From: Andreprevotia chitinilytica DSM 18519
GTDB lineage: Bacteria > Pseudomonadota > Gammaproteobacteria > Burkholderiales > Chitinibacteraceae
Direction: 5' to 3'
DNA: 56,562 bases
NCBI RefSeq assembly: GCF_000711875.1
Contig: NZ_JONM01000026.1
Location: 1 to 56,562, forward strand
The translations under genes were made by a program, and so were the position numbers. Shown piece after piece: positions 8,930-17,642 of this stretch. A model generated the notes under the pieces. That model saw nothing but the letters and a program-made list of their open reading frames with translations, did no database searches and was not told the DNA's origin. Positions within the stretch are counted from its first letter, which is position 1. Each line of letters begins with the position of its first letter.

Positions 8930-9001
8930 TGTAGGAGCGAGCTTGCTCGCGATGACACCGGTTAATCCAACGCAGCAATCGCGAGCAAGCTCGCTCCTAC
9001 A
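8930..9001. repeat. REP-type inverted pair (REPIN-like)
   Basis: The 24-base arm TGTAGGAGCGAGCTTGCTCG (first 20 bases) at 8930-8953 is repeated in perfect inversion at 8978-9001, around a 24-base loop. The same arm occurs at 41487-41561. Each arm also contains its own small palindrome (CGAGCTTGCTCG), as REP sequences do. It lies downstream of prfA. No RAYT (REP-associated transposase) gene is in the window. Confidence 0.9.
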
Positions 9002-9028
9002 TTTTAGAAGCAGGCCTGCGGATAGACC

Positions 9029-10108
9029 TCAGTCGCCGCCCAGCGCCGCCAACAATTCAGCCTGCTGCTCATTCACCAGCGCCTGCGTCAAATCCTCCAG
9101 ATCGCCATCCATGATCTGATCCAGCTTGTAGAGCGTGAGGTTGATGCGGTGATCGGTCATCCGCCCTTGCGGGAAGTTGTAGGTGCGGATGCGCTCGGAG
9201 CGATCGCCGGAGCCGACCAGCGATTTGCGCGTAGCCGCTTCTGCAGCATGGCGTTCACGGTCTTGCACGTCCTTGATCCGCGCAGCGAGCACCGCCAGGG
9301 CGCGAGCCTTGTTCTTGTGCTGGCTGCGGTCGTCCTGGCACTCGACGACGATACCGGTCGGCAAGTGCGTGACGCGCACAGCCGAGTCGGTCTTGTTGAT
9401 ATGCTGCCCGCCCGCGCCGCTGGCCCGGAAAGTATCGATGCGCAGCTCGGACGGATTAATGTTGATTTCTTCGGCTTCATCCGCTTCCGGCATCACGGCC
9501 ACGGTGCAGGCCGAGGTATGAATGCGCCCTTGTGCTTCAGTCGCCGGCACACGCTGCACACGATGGCCGCCGGATTCGAACTTGAGGCGCGAATACGCGC
9601 CAAAGCCAACAATGCGAGCGATCACTTCCTTGTAGCCGCCGAGGTCAGATTCACTGGCCGAAATCACTTCCACTTGCCAGCGATTGCGCTCGGCGTAACG
9701 CGTGTACATGCGGAACAGGTCAGCGGCGAACAGCGCCGATTCGTCACCGCCCGTACCAGCGCGGACTTCCAGGAAGATATTGCGCTCGTCGTTCGGGTCT
9801 TTGGGCAGTAGCGCTTTTTGCAGATCGAGTTCCAGCGCTTCAATGCGGGCCTTGCCGGAGGCAATTTCCTCTTCGGCCATTTCCTTCATATCCGGGTCGG
9901 CCAGCAGTTCTTGCGCGGTAGCGATATCGGCTTCGGCCTGGCGGAATTCGTTGAACAGCGCGACAACCGGCTCCAGCTCGGCGTGTTCACGCGTGAGCTT
10001 GCGGTATTGATCCATATCGCGCGTGGCCTCTTCGGTGGCGAGCAGCGCGCCGACTTCTTCGAGGCGGTCTTTCAGTTGGGCTAATTTGCTAAAGATCGAT
10101 GGTTTCAT
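9029..10108 (-). CDS. prfA: Peptide chain release factor 1
   Basis: RF1, 359 residues, recognises UAA and UAG stop codons and triggers peptide release on the ribosome. The codon-recognition tripeptide PAT is present (RVPATEAQG), which separates it from RF2 (SPF). The catalytic GGQ is in [17 protein letters not shown]. The usual RF1 end follows ([13 protein letters not shown]). It overlaps hemA by 4 bases (ATGA), the classical hemA-prfA arrangement. The prmC methyltransferase gene that often follows prfA is not here; a REP pair and the OB-fold gene lie downstream instead. Confidence 0.98.
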   Translation of the reverse strand: MKPSIFSKLAQLKDRLEEVGALLATEEATRDMDQYRKLTREHAELEPVVALFNEFRQAEADIATAQELLADPDMKEMAEEEIASGKARIEALELDLQKALLPKDPNDERNIFLEVRAGTGGDESALFAADLFRMYTRYAERNRWQVEVISASESDLGGYKEVIARIVGFGAYSRLKFESGGHRVQRVPATEAQGRIHTSACTVAVMPEADEAEEININPSELRIDTFRASGAGGQHINKTDSAVRVTHLPTGIVVECQDDRSQHKNKARALAVLAARIKDVQDRERHAAEAATRKSLVGSGDRSERIRTYNFPQGRMTDHRINLTLYKLDQIMDGDLEDLTQALVNEQQAELLAALGGD

Positions 10109-11364
10109 TCGTTGTCTTCCAGCGGCAGCCGATGAAGCCGGCGGGTGGCCGCTGCGAGTTGTTCTTGTTCGTGTGGCGCGGCGGCGTTAAGCGTGGCGAG
10201 CGGAGCGTGCAGGAATTTGGCGGCGAGTTGTTCGGCCAGGCGCTCCAGGACTTCCTCAGCGTTATCGCCGGCGGCAATGCGTTTCTTGGCGCGGGCCAAT
10301 TCGTGGCGGGCGATGCGGTCGGTGTGATCGCGCAGCTCGCGGATGGTCGGCACTAGACTGCGGGTGGCGAGCCATTGGTGAAATTCGTCCACGCCCTCTT
10401 CCACCAGCACTTCGGCGGCTTCGACTTCACTCTCGCGGGAGGCCATGCCTTGGCGGACGATTTCAGAGAGGTCGTCGACGGTGTAGAGATAGACGTCCGA
10501 CAGCTCGGCGACTTCGCCTTCGATATCACGCGGCACCGCCAGATCGACCATGAAAATCGGCCGGTGTTTGCGCACCTTGAGCGCCCGCTCGACCATGCCT
10601 TTGCCGATGATGGGCAGCGGCGAGGCGGTGGAGCTGACGACGATATCGAACTCGGCCAAGCGGGCACTGATGTCGTTCAGCAACATGGCTTCTCCGCCAT
10701 GTTGCGCAGCCAGTTTCTCGGCGCGTTCCAGCGTGCGGTTGGCGACAACGATGCGGGCAGGTTTCTCGCCGGCAAAGTGGGTGGCGCACAGCTCGATCAT
10801 CTCGCCCGCGCCAACGAACAACACCTTGCAATCGGCAATCGACGAAAACAGCCGCTCAGCCATCTTCACCGAAGCCGCCGCCATTGAGACCGAGGCCGCA
10901 CCGATCTTCGTTTCGGTACGCACGGTCTTGGCAACCTGAAAGGCCCGCTTGAACAAACCGTTGAGCAGCACGCCCAGGCTGCCGGCCTCGCGGGCGACTC
11001 TTTCGGCATCCTTGAGCTGGCCAAGAATCTGCGTTTCACCCACCACCATCGAATCGAGCCCGGCGGCGACGCGGAAGGCGTGGCGGCTGGCGGCATCGTT
11101 TTCGAGTTGATACAGGTGTTGGGAGATTTCTTCGACCGGCCGACCACGCTGCGCCGCAAACCAACCCAGCACCGCATCCGCCTCGCGGGCGTTGCAGTAC
11201 AGCTCGGTGCGATTACAGGTGGAGACGATAGCGGCCTCGGCAACGCCCTTCACTTGCGACAACTCCACCAGCGCGCCTTCCAGCTCGGCCGGCGTAAAAG
11301 CCAGCCGTTCGCGCACCGCAAGCGGTGCAGTCTGGTGGTTGACGCCAAGGACGAGCAGTTTCAT
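10105..11364 (-). CDS. hemA: Glutamyl-tRNA reductase
   Basis: A 419-residue enzyme that reduces Glu-tRNA to glutamate-1-semialdehyde with NADPH, the first step of C5 haem synthesis. The N-terminal catalytic domain has [10 protein letters not shown] with the nucleophilic cysteine. Family motifs [14 protein letters not shown] and the NADPH-binding [12 protein letters not shown] follow, then [13 protein letters not shown] and the C-terminal dimerisation helices. It is upstream of and coupled to prfA. The 151-base gap upstream includes a TAGAAT that could be a -10 element on the minus strand, but no convincing -35. Confidence 0.98.
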   Translation of the reverse strand: MKLLVLGVNHQTAPLAVRERLAFTPAELEGALVELSQVKGVAEAAIVSTCNRTELYCNAREADAVLGWFAAQRGRPVEEISQHLYQLENDAASRHAFRVAAGLDSMVVGETQILGQLKDAERVAREAGSLGVLLNGLFKRAFQVAKTVRTETKIGAASVSMAAASVKMAERLFSSIADCKVLFVGAGEMIELCATHFAGEKPARIVVANRTLERAEKLAAQHGGEAMLLNDISARLAEFDIVVSSTASPLPIIGKGMVERALKVRKHRPIFMVDLAVPRDIEGEVAELSDVYLYTVDDLSEIVRQGMASRESEVEAAEVLVEEGVDEFHQWLATRSLVPTIRELRDHTDRIARHELARAKKRIAAGDNAEEVLERLAEQLAAKFLHAPLATLNAAAPHEQEQLAAATRRLHRLPLEDNE

Positions 11365-11515
11365 CGGAGCGATGCGGAACGATCTAAAAGGAAAGGGTTT
11401 TATTCTACGCCGCGGCTAGCGGATACCACGTCCGGGATAGCGTGAATCCGGGCGTATGCCAAACAATTACAGGCCAGTGCCCGTTGATCACGAGCCCGGC
11501 CTGCAGGAGATGGCG

Positions 11516-12790
11516 CTATTTACGCGTAATCGCGCGCCAGCCGATGTCCTTGCGGAACTGCATGCCATCGAAATGCACGTCGGCCACCAGTTCATAAGCG
11601 CGTTTCTGCGCCAGCTTGAAGGTTTCACCAAAAGCCGTCGCACAGAGCACGCGACCGCCGCTGGTGATCGCTGCACCGTCGGCGTTCTGGGTCGTGCCGG
11701 CGTGGAAGATGTGGCCATCTTCGTACTTTTTGTCCAGGCCGGTGATCACGTCGCCTTTGCGGGGCGTTTCCGGGTAATTGGCCGCAGCCAGCACCACACC
11801 CAGCGCCACGCGGCGATCCCATTCGGCTTCGGCCTGATCGAGCGTGCCGTTGACGCCATGCTCCAGCAGCACAACGAAATCGGACTTGAGCCGCAGCATG
11901 ATCGGCTGGGTTTCGGGGTCGCCGAAACGGCAATTGAATTCGACCACTTTCACCGCGCCATCCGCGCTGACCATCAGGCCGGCGTAGAGGAAGCCGGTGA
12001 ACTCGACGCCATCTTTCGCCATGCCGGCGACGGTAGGCAGAATCACCTCACGCATGGCGCGGGCGTGCACTTCTGGCGTCACCACCGGTGCCGGGCTGTA
12101 TGCGCCCATGCCACCGGTGTTCGGGCCTTCGTCGTTGTCCAACAGACGTTTGTGATCCTGGCTGGAGGCCATCGGCAACACGTTCTTGCCATCGACCATG
12201 ACGATGAAGCTGGCTTCTTCGCCCTCCAGAAACTCTTCGATCACCACGCGGGCGCCAGCATCGCCGAACTTGTTGTCGGCCAGCATCATCTCGATGGCGG
12301 CGTGGGCTTCGTCCAGCGTCAGCGCCACAACGACGCCCTTGCCGGCAGCCAGACCGTCAGCCTTGATGACGATCGGCGCGCCCTTGGCGTTGACGTAGTC
12401 ATGCGCTGCGGCGGCATCGCCGAAGGTTTCGTAATCAGCGGTGGGAATGCCGTGGCGCTTCATGAACGCCTTGGCGAAATCCTTCGACCATTCGAGCTGG
12501 GCGGCAGCGCGAGTCGGGCCGAACACCTTGAGGCCAGCGACACGGAAAGCATCGACCACACCTTGCGACAACGGCGCTTCCGGGCCGACGACCGTGAGCG
12601 AGACGTTTTCACGCTTGGCGAATTCGACCAGATCGGGAATCGCCGTCACATCGACATTGGTCAGTTCTCTTTCCAGCGCCGTGCCCGCATTGCCCGGCGC
12701 GACGAACACCTTGCCGACGCGCTCACTCTGGGCAATTTTCCACGCCAACGCGTGCTCGCGGCCACCCGAGCCGATGACGAGAATATTCAT
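11516..12790 (-). CDS. purD: Phosphoribosylamine-glycine ligase (GAR synthetase)
   Basis: A 424-residue ATP-grasp enzyme that joins glycine to phosphoribosylamine in purine synthesis. It has the N-terminal Rossmann start NILVIGSGGREHALAWK, then GPEAPLSQGVVDAF, the ATP-grasp segment PIVIKADGLAAGKGV, and NCRFGDPETQPIM near metal-binding residues. AAGGA lies 6 bases before the ATG. On the same strand upstream are pagP and then purH, so the purine genes purH and purD are separated by an unrelated gene here. Confidence 0.97.
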   Translation of the reverse strand: MNILVIGSGGREHALAWKIAQSERVGKVFVAPGNAGTALERELTNVDVTAIPDLVEFAKRENVSLTVVGPEAPLSQGVVDAFRVAGLKVFGPTRAAAQLEWSKDFAKAFMKRHGIPTADYETFGDAAAAHDYVNAKGAPIVIKADGLAAGKGVVVALTLDEAHAAIEMMLADNKFGDAGARVVIEEFLEGEEASFIVMVDGKNVLPMASSQDHKRLLDNDEGPNTGGMGAYSPAPVVTPEVHARAMREVILPTVAGMAKDGVEFTGFLYAGLMVSADGAVKVVEFNCRFGDPETQPIMLRLKSDFVVLLEHGVNGTLDQAEAEWDRRVALGVVLAAANYPETPRKGDVITGLDKKYEDGHIFHAGTTQNADGAAITSGGRVLCATAFGETFKLAQKRAYELVADVHFDGMQFRKDIGWRAITRK

Positions 12791-12880
12791 TACAAATCCT
12801 TAGTTAGAAACGAACCGCGTTGGCACCGCGAATAAAACCTTGCTGATTAGGCGACGACCGCCGGGCACCACAAATCTGCT

Positions 12881-12985
12881 GGTGTCGTGCGCAAACCCCT
12901 TCTGGCTAGGCATGCGAAGCGCAGACAGTACAACTCGTACGGCAAGCGAGCATAACAACGCCAGAAGGGGTTTGCGCATGACACC
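12881..12985. repeat. Long imperfect palindrome with central AGCG-flanked hairpin (copy 1)
   Basis: Arms at 12881-12906 (GGTGTCGTGCGCAAACCCCT...) and 12960-12985 pair over 26 bases with one mismatch. The 53-base interior has AAGCG, then GTAC-aactc-GTAC, then AAGCG. The right arm ends on the first base of the pagP stop triplet (12985-12987, minus strand), so a pagP transcript would fold it right after the stop. It also fills most of the gap before purD. Confidence 0.85.
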
Positions 12986-13542
12986 TATTCGAGTTCGATG
13001 CGACCGAATAGGTAGCCCACATTGCCATGATTCAAGCCCCCGCCCAGCTTGGGCAGGAAGGTACCCAGCAGCGAGAAACGATCAACCTTGACGGTCACGA
13101 GCGGAAACGCAACCGGGAACGGCACGCCGGAGAGGATATCGTGCCGGTGCGTCAGGCCAATGGTATAGCCGCCGCCAAGCTTCACCGGGCCGGCGATGTC
13201 CCAATACCAGAGCCGGCCGTAGCCGATATTGATCTGCATGTCCTTGTGCGAATCAGAAAACGCCAGACCGTAGACGAAGTCTTCGTTGCCGTCCGCATCG
13301 GTCAGCTGCTTGCCGTAACCGAGGCCCCACGCCTTGTTGTTGAGTTCGGAGCGCTTTTGTTCGGTATACGTGCCCGGATCATGCCAGGCGTAGCCGGACA
13401 GATAGAGGTCGCGCTTGCCGTCGGCAAAGGTCTTGGCGATGCGCTCGCAACCACTGCCGAGCGTTTCACCCATGTTTCCGCAATCAACCGCGTAGGCGGG
13501 CAACGCCGCGACGAGGCAAAGCAGAGCGAGTAGTTTTTTCAT
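12985..13542 (-). CDS. pagP: Lipid A palmitoyltransferase PagP-like protein
   Basis: A 185-residue outer-membrane beta-barrel enzyme. PagP moves palmitate from a phospholipid to lipid A, which raises resistance to cationic peptides. The signal peptide ends near LPAYAVD. Segments line up with the known enzyme: [15 protein letters not shown] (catalytic His of the WH motif), [20 protein letters not shown] (the Asp-Ser catalytic pair, FKDS in E. coli), [11 protein letters not shown], and the barrel end [13 protein letters not shown]. Length matches the family. It sits between purH and purD with palindromes on both sides. The identification is from motif memory, so moderately high. Confidence 0.82.
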   Translation of the reverse strand: MKKLLALLCLVAALPAYAVDCGNMGETLGSGCERIAKTFADGKRDLYLSGYAWHDPGTYTEQKRSELNNKAWGLGYGKQLTDADGNEDFVYGLAFSDSHKDMQINIGYGRLWYWDIAGPVKLGGGYTIGLTHRHDILSGVPFPVAFPLVTVKVDRFSLLGTFLPKLGGGLNHGNVGYLFGRIELE

Positions 13543-13601
13543 CGGTTGTCGATCCGTGTTGATGCGTTTACCTGGAGCCCGTTTACAGTTTTTTAGTCCC
13601 G

Positions 13602-13706
13602 TCTCCCACGTGTGGGAGAAGGTTAGGGAGAGGATGCTAAATAGAACGCTGCGTGTTGCAGGCCCTCACCCCCGGCCCCTCTCCCATAAATGGGCGAGGG
13701 GAGAAA
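13602..13706. repeat. Dispersed CTCTCCC-type intergenic repeat, intact copy
   Basis: It starts with the hairpin CTCCCACGTGTGGGAG and continues with GGTTAGGGAGAGG, a variable core, GCAGGCCCTCACCCCC and a second hairpin CTCTCCC...GAGGGGAG. It is the uninterrupted relative of 321-420. It lies in the 312-base gap between purH and pagP, together with the palindrome at 13754-13856; about 45 bases between the two show nothing I recognise. Confidence 0.8.
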
Positions 13707-13753
13707 ACCTTGCTGGCCGCGAGAATTTCTACAGGCGATTTCCATCCAAAACC

Positions 13754-13856
13754 GATTCGGGAGCGAGACGTGCTTGGGCGCGAAACGAGGAGCGACGTGT
13801 ACTTTCGTACACGAGCGATCGAGTGACAAAGCCCAAGCGCGTCGCAGCCCCGAATC
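13754..13856. repeat. Long imperfect palindrome with central AGCG-flanked hairpin (copy 2)
   Basis: Arms at 13754-13779 (GATTCGGGAGCGAGACGTGC...) and 13831-13856 pair at 21 of 26 positions. The interior carries AGCGA, the perfect hairpin GTGTAC-tttc-GTACAC, then AGCGA. The right arm overlaps two bases of the purH stop codon (13855-13857, minus strand). The architecture matches 12881-12985 and the first half of 44988-45253, although arm sequences differ. Confidence 0.85.
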
Positions 13857-15417
13857 AATGGCGGAAGTGGCGGATGCCGGTTACTACCATCGCAATGCCA
13901 TGCTCATCCGCCGCCGCAATCACTTCATCATCACGCACCGAGCCACCCGGCTGGATGATGGCGGCCACGCCGTTCTCGGCGATCACGTCCACACCGTCGC
14001 GGAACGGGAAGAAGGCGTCCGACGCAGCCACGGAACCACGCAAATCCAGACCAGCATTCTTAGCCTTGATCGCGGCAATCTTGGTCGAGTCGACGCGGCT
14101 CATCTGGCCTGCACCAATCCCCAACGTCTGACCCTTGCCGCAGAAGACAATCGCGTTGGATTTGACGAACTTGGCGACATTCCACGCGAACAGCAGATCC
14201 TTGAGCTGTTCCGGCGTCGGCTGTTTCTTGGTCACGACCTTGATATCGGCCAGCGTCAGCAAATGCGTATCCGGCGTTTGCACCAGCAGGCCGCCACCCA
14301 CGCGCTTAAAGTCGAACTTGTTTTCGCCCGACTCGATGGCGACCGCCAGCACGCGCACGTTGACCTTCTTGGCCAAGAGTTCGAGCGCTTCCGGCGTATA
14401 GGCCGGGGCAATCAGCACTTCCATGAATTGCTTGGAGACGGCTTCGACGGTTTCGACATCGATCGGCTTGTTGAAGGCGATGATGCCGCCAAAAGCGCTG
14501 GTGGTATCAGTGGCGAAAGCGAGGCGATAAGCGTTGTAGGTGTCGTCCGCGATGGCCACACCGCACGGGTTGGCGTGCTTGACGATGACGCAGGCCGGCG
14601 CTTCGAACTGCTTGACGGCTTCCCACGCGGCATCGGCATCAGCGATGTTGTTGTAGGACAGCTCTTTACCCTGGTACTGCTTGTAGTTGGCGAGCGAGCC
14701 GGCAGCCGGGTGCAGATCGCGATAGAACGCGGCGGCCTGGTGCGGGTTTTCTCCGTAGCGCATGTCCTGCACTTTCTCGAATTGCGCATTGAGGCGGGTC
14801 GGGAAGGCGGCTTTTTCGCCGTCTTCGGTCAGCGCGGTCAGGTAATTGGAAATCGCGCCATCGTAAGCAGCGGTATGGCTGAACGCTTTCTTGGCGAGAT
14901 TCTTGCGCGTGGTGAGCGTGAGGCCGCCCTGGTTGGCTTTCATCTCGTCGATCAGCGGCGCGTAGTCGCTGGCATCGGTCACGATGGCAACGTGGGCGTG
15001 GTTCTTGGCGGCGGAGCGCACCATGGTCGGGCCGCCGATGTCGATATTCTCGATGGCGTCTTCATACGAGCAACCGGGCTTGGCGACGGTGGCTTCGAAC
15101 GGATACAGGTTCACACAGACCAGATCGATGTTGCCGATGCCATGCTCACGCATGGTCTGCACGTGGGCTTCCAGATCGCGCCGGCCGAGGATGCCGCCGT
15201 GAATCTTGGGGTGCAGCGTCTTCACGCGGCCATCGAGCATTTCCGGGAAGCCGGTGTAGTCGGCGACTTCGATCACCGGCACGCCGTTATCGGCGAACAG
15301 TTTGGCGGTGCCGCCGGTGGAGAGGATTTCAACGCCTTGCGCGGACAGCGCCTTGGCAAAGTCGAGGACGCCAGTCTTGTCGGAGACGCTGATCAGCGCC
15401 CGGGTGATTTTGCTCAT
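13855..15417 (-). CDS. purH: Bifunctional AICAR formyltransferase / IMP cyclohydrolase
   Basis: A 520-residue enzyme for the last two steps of IMP synthesis. The N-terminal cyclohydrolase domain begins [14 protein letters not shown] and includes [11 protein letters not shown] and [19 protein letters not shown]-like segments. The C-terminal formyltransferase domain has the KHANPCGVA motif and ends [11 protein letters not shown]...[18 protein letters not shown]. The start at 15417 is chosen because AGGGA lies 6 bases upstream; an ATG two codons earlier (15423) abuts that site. It follows fis by 25 bases and is probably in the dusB-fis transcript. Confidence 0.97.
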   Translation of the reverse strand: MSKITRALISVSDKTGVLDFAKALSAQGVEILSTGGTAKLFADNGVPVIEVADYTGFPEMLDGRVKTLHPKIHGGILGRRDLEAHVQTMREHGIGNIDLVCVNLYPFEATVAKPGCSYEDAIENIDIGGPTMVRSAAKNHAHVAIVTDASDYAPLIDEMKANQGGLTLTTRKNLAKKAFSHTAAYDGAISNYLTALTEDGEKAAFPTRLNAQFEKVQDMRYGENPHQAAAFYRDLHPAAGSLANYKQYQGKELSYNNIADADAAWEAVKQFEAPACVIVKHANPCGVAIADDTYNAYRLAFATDTTSAFGGIIAFNKPIDVETVEAVSKQFMEVLIAPAYTPEALELLAKKVNVRVLAVAIESGENKFDFKRVGGGLLVQTPDTHLLTLADIKVVTKKQPTPEQLKDLLFAWNVAKFVKSNAIVFCGKGQTLGIGAGQMSRVDSTKIAAIKAKNAGLDLRGSVAASDAFFPFRDGVDVIAENGVAAIIQPGGSVRDDEVIAAADEHGIAMVVTGIRHFRH

Positions 15418-15442
15418 GCTCATTCCCTGATTTACAGACGAT

Positions 15443-15715
15443 TTACAGAAGATCGTAGGTTTGCAATTTCTTGCGCAGCGTATTGCGATTGATGCCCAAC
15501 AGCTCGGCGGCACGGGTCTGGTTGCCCTCGACGCGCTCCAGCACAAGCGTCAGCAACGGCTTTTCAACTCGCGCCAGCACCATGTCGTAGACCGCGCACG
15601 GCGCTTCGCCGTCGAGGTCGTGGAAATATTGCTCCAGCGAAGTCTTGATTGCGGCGGCGATCGGATCTCCGATTGCGTCCACGGCAAAATCGCTGGCTAC
15701 CTGGTTATTCATCAT
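15443..15715 (-). CDS. fis: Fis family nucleoid-associated DNA-binding protein
   Basis: A 90-residue homodimeric DNA-bending protein. The C terminus is the conserved Fis helix-turn-helix: [21 protein letters not shown] (shown in part) and [10 protein letters not shown]. The N-terminal dimer region is diverged from E. coli, as usual in betaproteobacteria. Two ATGs are adjacent (15715 and 15712); an AGGGGG immediately upstream fits the second slightly better. It lies 25 bases after dusB and 25 bases before purH, as in the dusB-fis operons of many proteobacteria. Confidence 0.95.
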   Translation of the reverse strand: MMNNQVASDFAVDAIGDPIAAAIKTSLEQYFHDLDGEAPCAVYDMVLARVEKPLLTLVLERVEGNQTRAAELLGINRNTLRKKLQTYDLL

Positions 15716-15740
15716 GCCCCCTGATACATCTCATCATTTT

Positions 15741-16745
15741 CTATGTTGCTTCCACGTCATACGTCAGGCGCTCGCCGGTTTGTAGCAACCGGTCAAAAAA
15801 CGCCTGCGTCGCACCTTGTTGTTCTGTCGTGCTTTCCAGCTTGTACATCGCCTGGCGAAACGCGTTACCGCCGTGCAAGCCCTTGGTGTACCAGGCAATA
15901 TGCTTGCGCGCGATGCGGCAGCCGGAATACTCACCATAGTGGCTGTACAACCCGTCAAGGTGCTCGATCAGCACATCGCGGATTTCCTCCACCCGTGGTG
16001 GCGGCAACGTTTCCCCCGTTGCCAGATAGTGGCCGATCTCGCGAAACAACCACGGCCGGCCTTGTGCTGCGCGGCCGATCATGATGGCGTCCGCGCCCGT
16101 TTCCCTGAGCACTTCCGCCGCCTTCTGCGGGCTGTCGATATCGCCATTGGCGATGATCGGCATCTTGCTTTGCCGCTTTACTTCCCGGATCAGCGCATAA
16201 CGCGCCGCGCCGTTATACATGTCTTCCCGCGTGCGACCATGGATGGCCAACGCGGCAATGCCAGCATCAGCGGCCATCTGCGCCACGCGCAGGATATTTT
16301 CCTCGCCGTTGCAAAATCCCAGCCGCGTTTTCAGCGTGACCGGCACATCGGCCGCCTTGACGACCGATTCCAGAATCTCACCCACCAGCGCCTCGTTCTG
16401 CAGCAAAGCCGAACCCGCCAGCTTGTTGCACACCTTCTTGGCCGGACAGCCCATATTGATGTCGACGATCTGCGCGCCGTTTTCCACCTGATATCGTGCT
16501 GCTTCAGCCAATTGGGCCGGATCGGAACCGGCGATCTGCACCGAGATCGGCGCCAGCTCACCCTCGAAATCCGCCCGGCGTTGCGTCTTTTTAGTGAGGC
16601 GCAGCGACTGATCTGAGGTAATCATCTCGCTCACCGCATGCCCCGCCCCGAAACGCTTGCACAACTGCCGGAATGGCTTGTCCGTTACGCCGGCCATGGG
16701 CGCGACGATCAGGTTGTTGGCAAGTTGATACGGGCCGATGTGCAT
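15741..16745 (-). CDS. dusB: tRNA-dihydrouridine synthase B
   Basis: A 334-residue flavoenzyme that reduces specific uridines in the tRNA D-loop. The TIM barrel begins NLIVAPMAGVTDKPFRQLC. It carries DINMGCPAKKVCNKLAGSAL with the catalytic cysteine (NMGCP), VTLKTRLGF, ALAIHGRTREDMYNG, IIANGDIDSP and IMIGRAAQGRPWLF. Position directly upstream of fis, together with the sequence, supports DusB over DusA or DusC. Confidence 0.96.
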   Translation of the reverse strand: MHIGPYQLANNLIVAPMAGVTDKPFRQLCKRFGAGHAVSEMITSDQSLRLTKKTQRRADFEGELAPISVQIAGSDPAQLAEAARYQVENGAQIVDINMGCPAKKVCNKLAGSALLQNEALVGEILESVVKAADVPVTLKTRLGFCNGEENILRVAQMAADAGIAALAIHGRTREDMYNGAARYALIREVKRQSKMPIIANGDIDSPQKAAEVLRETGADAIMIGRAAQGRPWLFREIGHYLATGETLPPPRVEEIRDVLIEHLDGLYSHYGEYSGCRIARKHIAWYTKGLHGGNAFRQAMYKLESTTEQQGATQAFFDRLLQTGERLTYDVEAT

Positions 16746-16813
16746 GGAAAAAGGAGCGAAGAGGAAACCGCGAAAAAGGCGCGCATTCTAACGCCTGCCT
16801 AATTTTTAGGCAA

Positions 16814-16837
16814 CAAAAACCGCCCTGTGGAGGGCGG
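16814..16837 (-). terminator. Rho-independent terminator of the glutathione transferase gene
   Basis: Read on the minus strand, CCGCCCT-ccac-AGGGCGG is followed by GTTTTTG. It starts about 22 bases after the stop codon at 16860 and lies upstream of dusB, so it separates the two transcription units. Confidence 0.85.
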
Positions 16838-16859
16838 CATTTCAAGGTTTGTCCGAGGA

Positions 16860-17504
16860 TCAGACTTCCGTCCAAGGCTCTGCCTGCCCTGCGGCCTCCC
16901 ACGCCTTGAACGCGGGCAGGTTCAGCAGCAGATCGGCATAGGCCTGCGCCTCAGGCGGCAGTGCGATGTTGTAGGTGCGGAACCGCGTCGCCACTGGTGC
17001 GAAAAACGCATCGGCCCAGCAGAACTCACCGAACAGGAATGGCCCTCGGTCTTGATTGGAACGGGTGCCGAAACGCGCCCGGCAATCGCCCCACAACGCG
17101 ACGATGCGATCAACATCCGCCTGCACTTCCGGCGTGATCGTCACGGACTTCCGTTGCGACAAATCCATATTGCACAGCGAACGCAGCGGCACGAAGCCGG
17201 CATGCATCTCGGCACAAGCGGCGCGCGCCACGGCGCGGGCTTTGGCATCAACGGGCCAAAGTTTGGCGGCAGGGAATTTTTCGGCGATGTATTCGGCAAT
17301 CGCCAGCGTTTCCCAAATGGTCAGGTCGCCATCAATCAGCGCGGGCACTTTGCCGGTCGGGGTGATTTTGAGACGACGCGCTTTGCTATCCGGCTCATGG
17401 AGGTTGACCAGCACTTCCTCGAACGGGATGCCGGCATGGGTGAGGCCTAACCACGGGCGTAACGACCATGACGAGTATTTCTTGTTGCCGATGACGAGTT
17501 GCAT
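16860..17504 (-). CDS. Glutathione S-transferase family protein
   Basis: A 214-residue cytosolic protein with an N-terminal thioredoxin-like domain (QLVIGNKKYSSWSLRPWL; the Ser of SSWS is a candidate catalytic residue). It has the cis-proline/glutathione-binding region TPTGKVPALIDGD and WETLAIAEYIAEKF, then an all-helical C-terminal domain with GPFLFGEFCWADAFFAPV. The start at 17504 has AAGGA upstream; the extra 12 codons of the open frame are not family-like. It is transcribed alone and divergent from nagA. The substrate is unknown. Confidence 0.88.
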   Translation of the reverse strand: MQLVIGNKKYSSWSLRPWLGLTHAGIPFEEVLVNLHEPDSKARRLKITPTGKVPALIDGDLTIWETLAIAEYIAEKFPAAKLWPVDAKARAVARAACAEMHAGFVPLRSLCNMDLSQRKSVTITPEVQADVDRIVALWGDCRARFGTRSNQDRGPFLFGEFCWADAFFAPVATRFRTYNIALPPEAQAYADLLLNLPAFKAWEAAGQAEPWTEV

Positions 17505-17642
17505 GAAGAGTCCTTGCGACAGGTGTAATGGTGCAAGCATGCCATAACTGCCACCCGTCTCCGCTTACCGTCGTTACGTTTTTTGACTTGCCACGCCCGT
17601 CGAGCAGTTTGACGATAACGCTTTCAGCAACGGAGTCCGGCG

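Noticed and set aside
12881-12985. Possible CRISPR or integron attC site
   Set aside because: No repeat-spacer array. The arms lack the attC core sites (GTTRRRY), and no integrase or cassette row is near.
12881-13856. Simple terminators for pagP and purH
   Set aside because: The stems could stop transcription, but arms of 26 bases, 50-nt structured interiors and lack of T-runs do not fit ordinary rho-independent terminators, so they are listed as repeats.
13690-15492. Open frame of 600 codons on the plus strand opposite purH
   Set aside because: Shadow of purH. His- and Arg-rich low-complexity translation, no ribosome-binding site.
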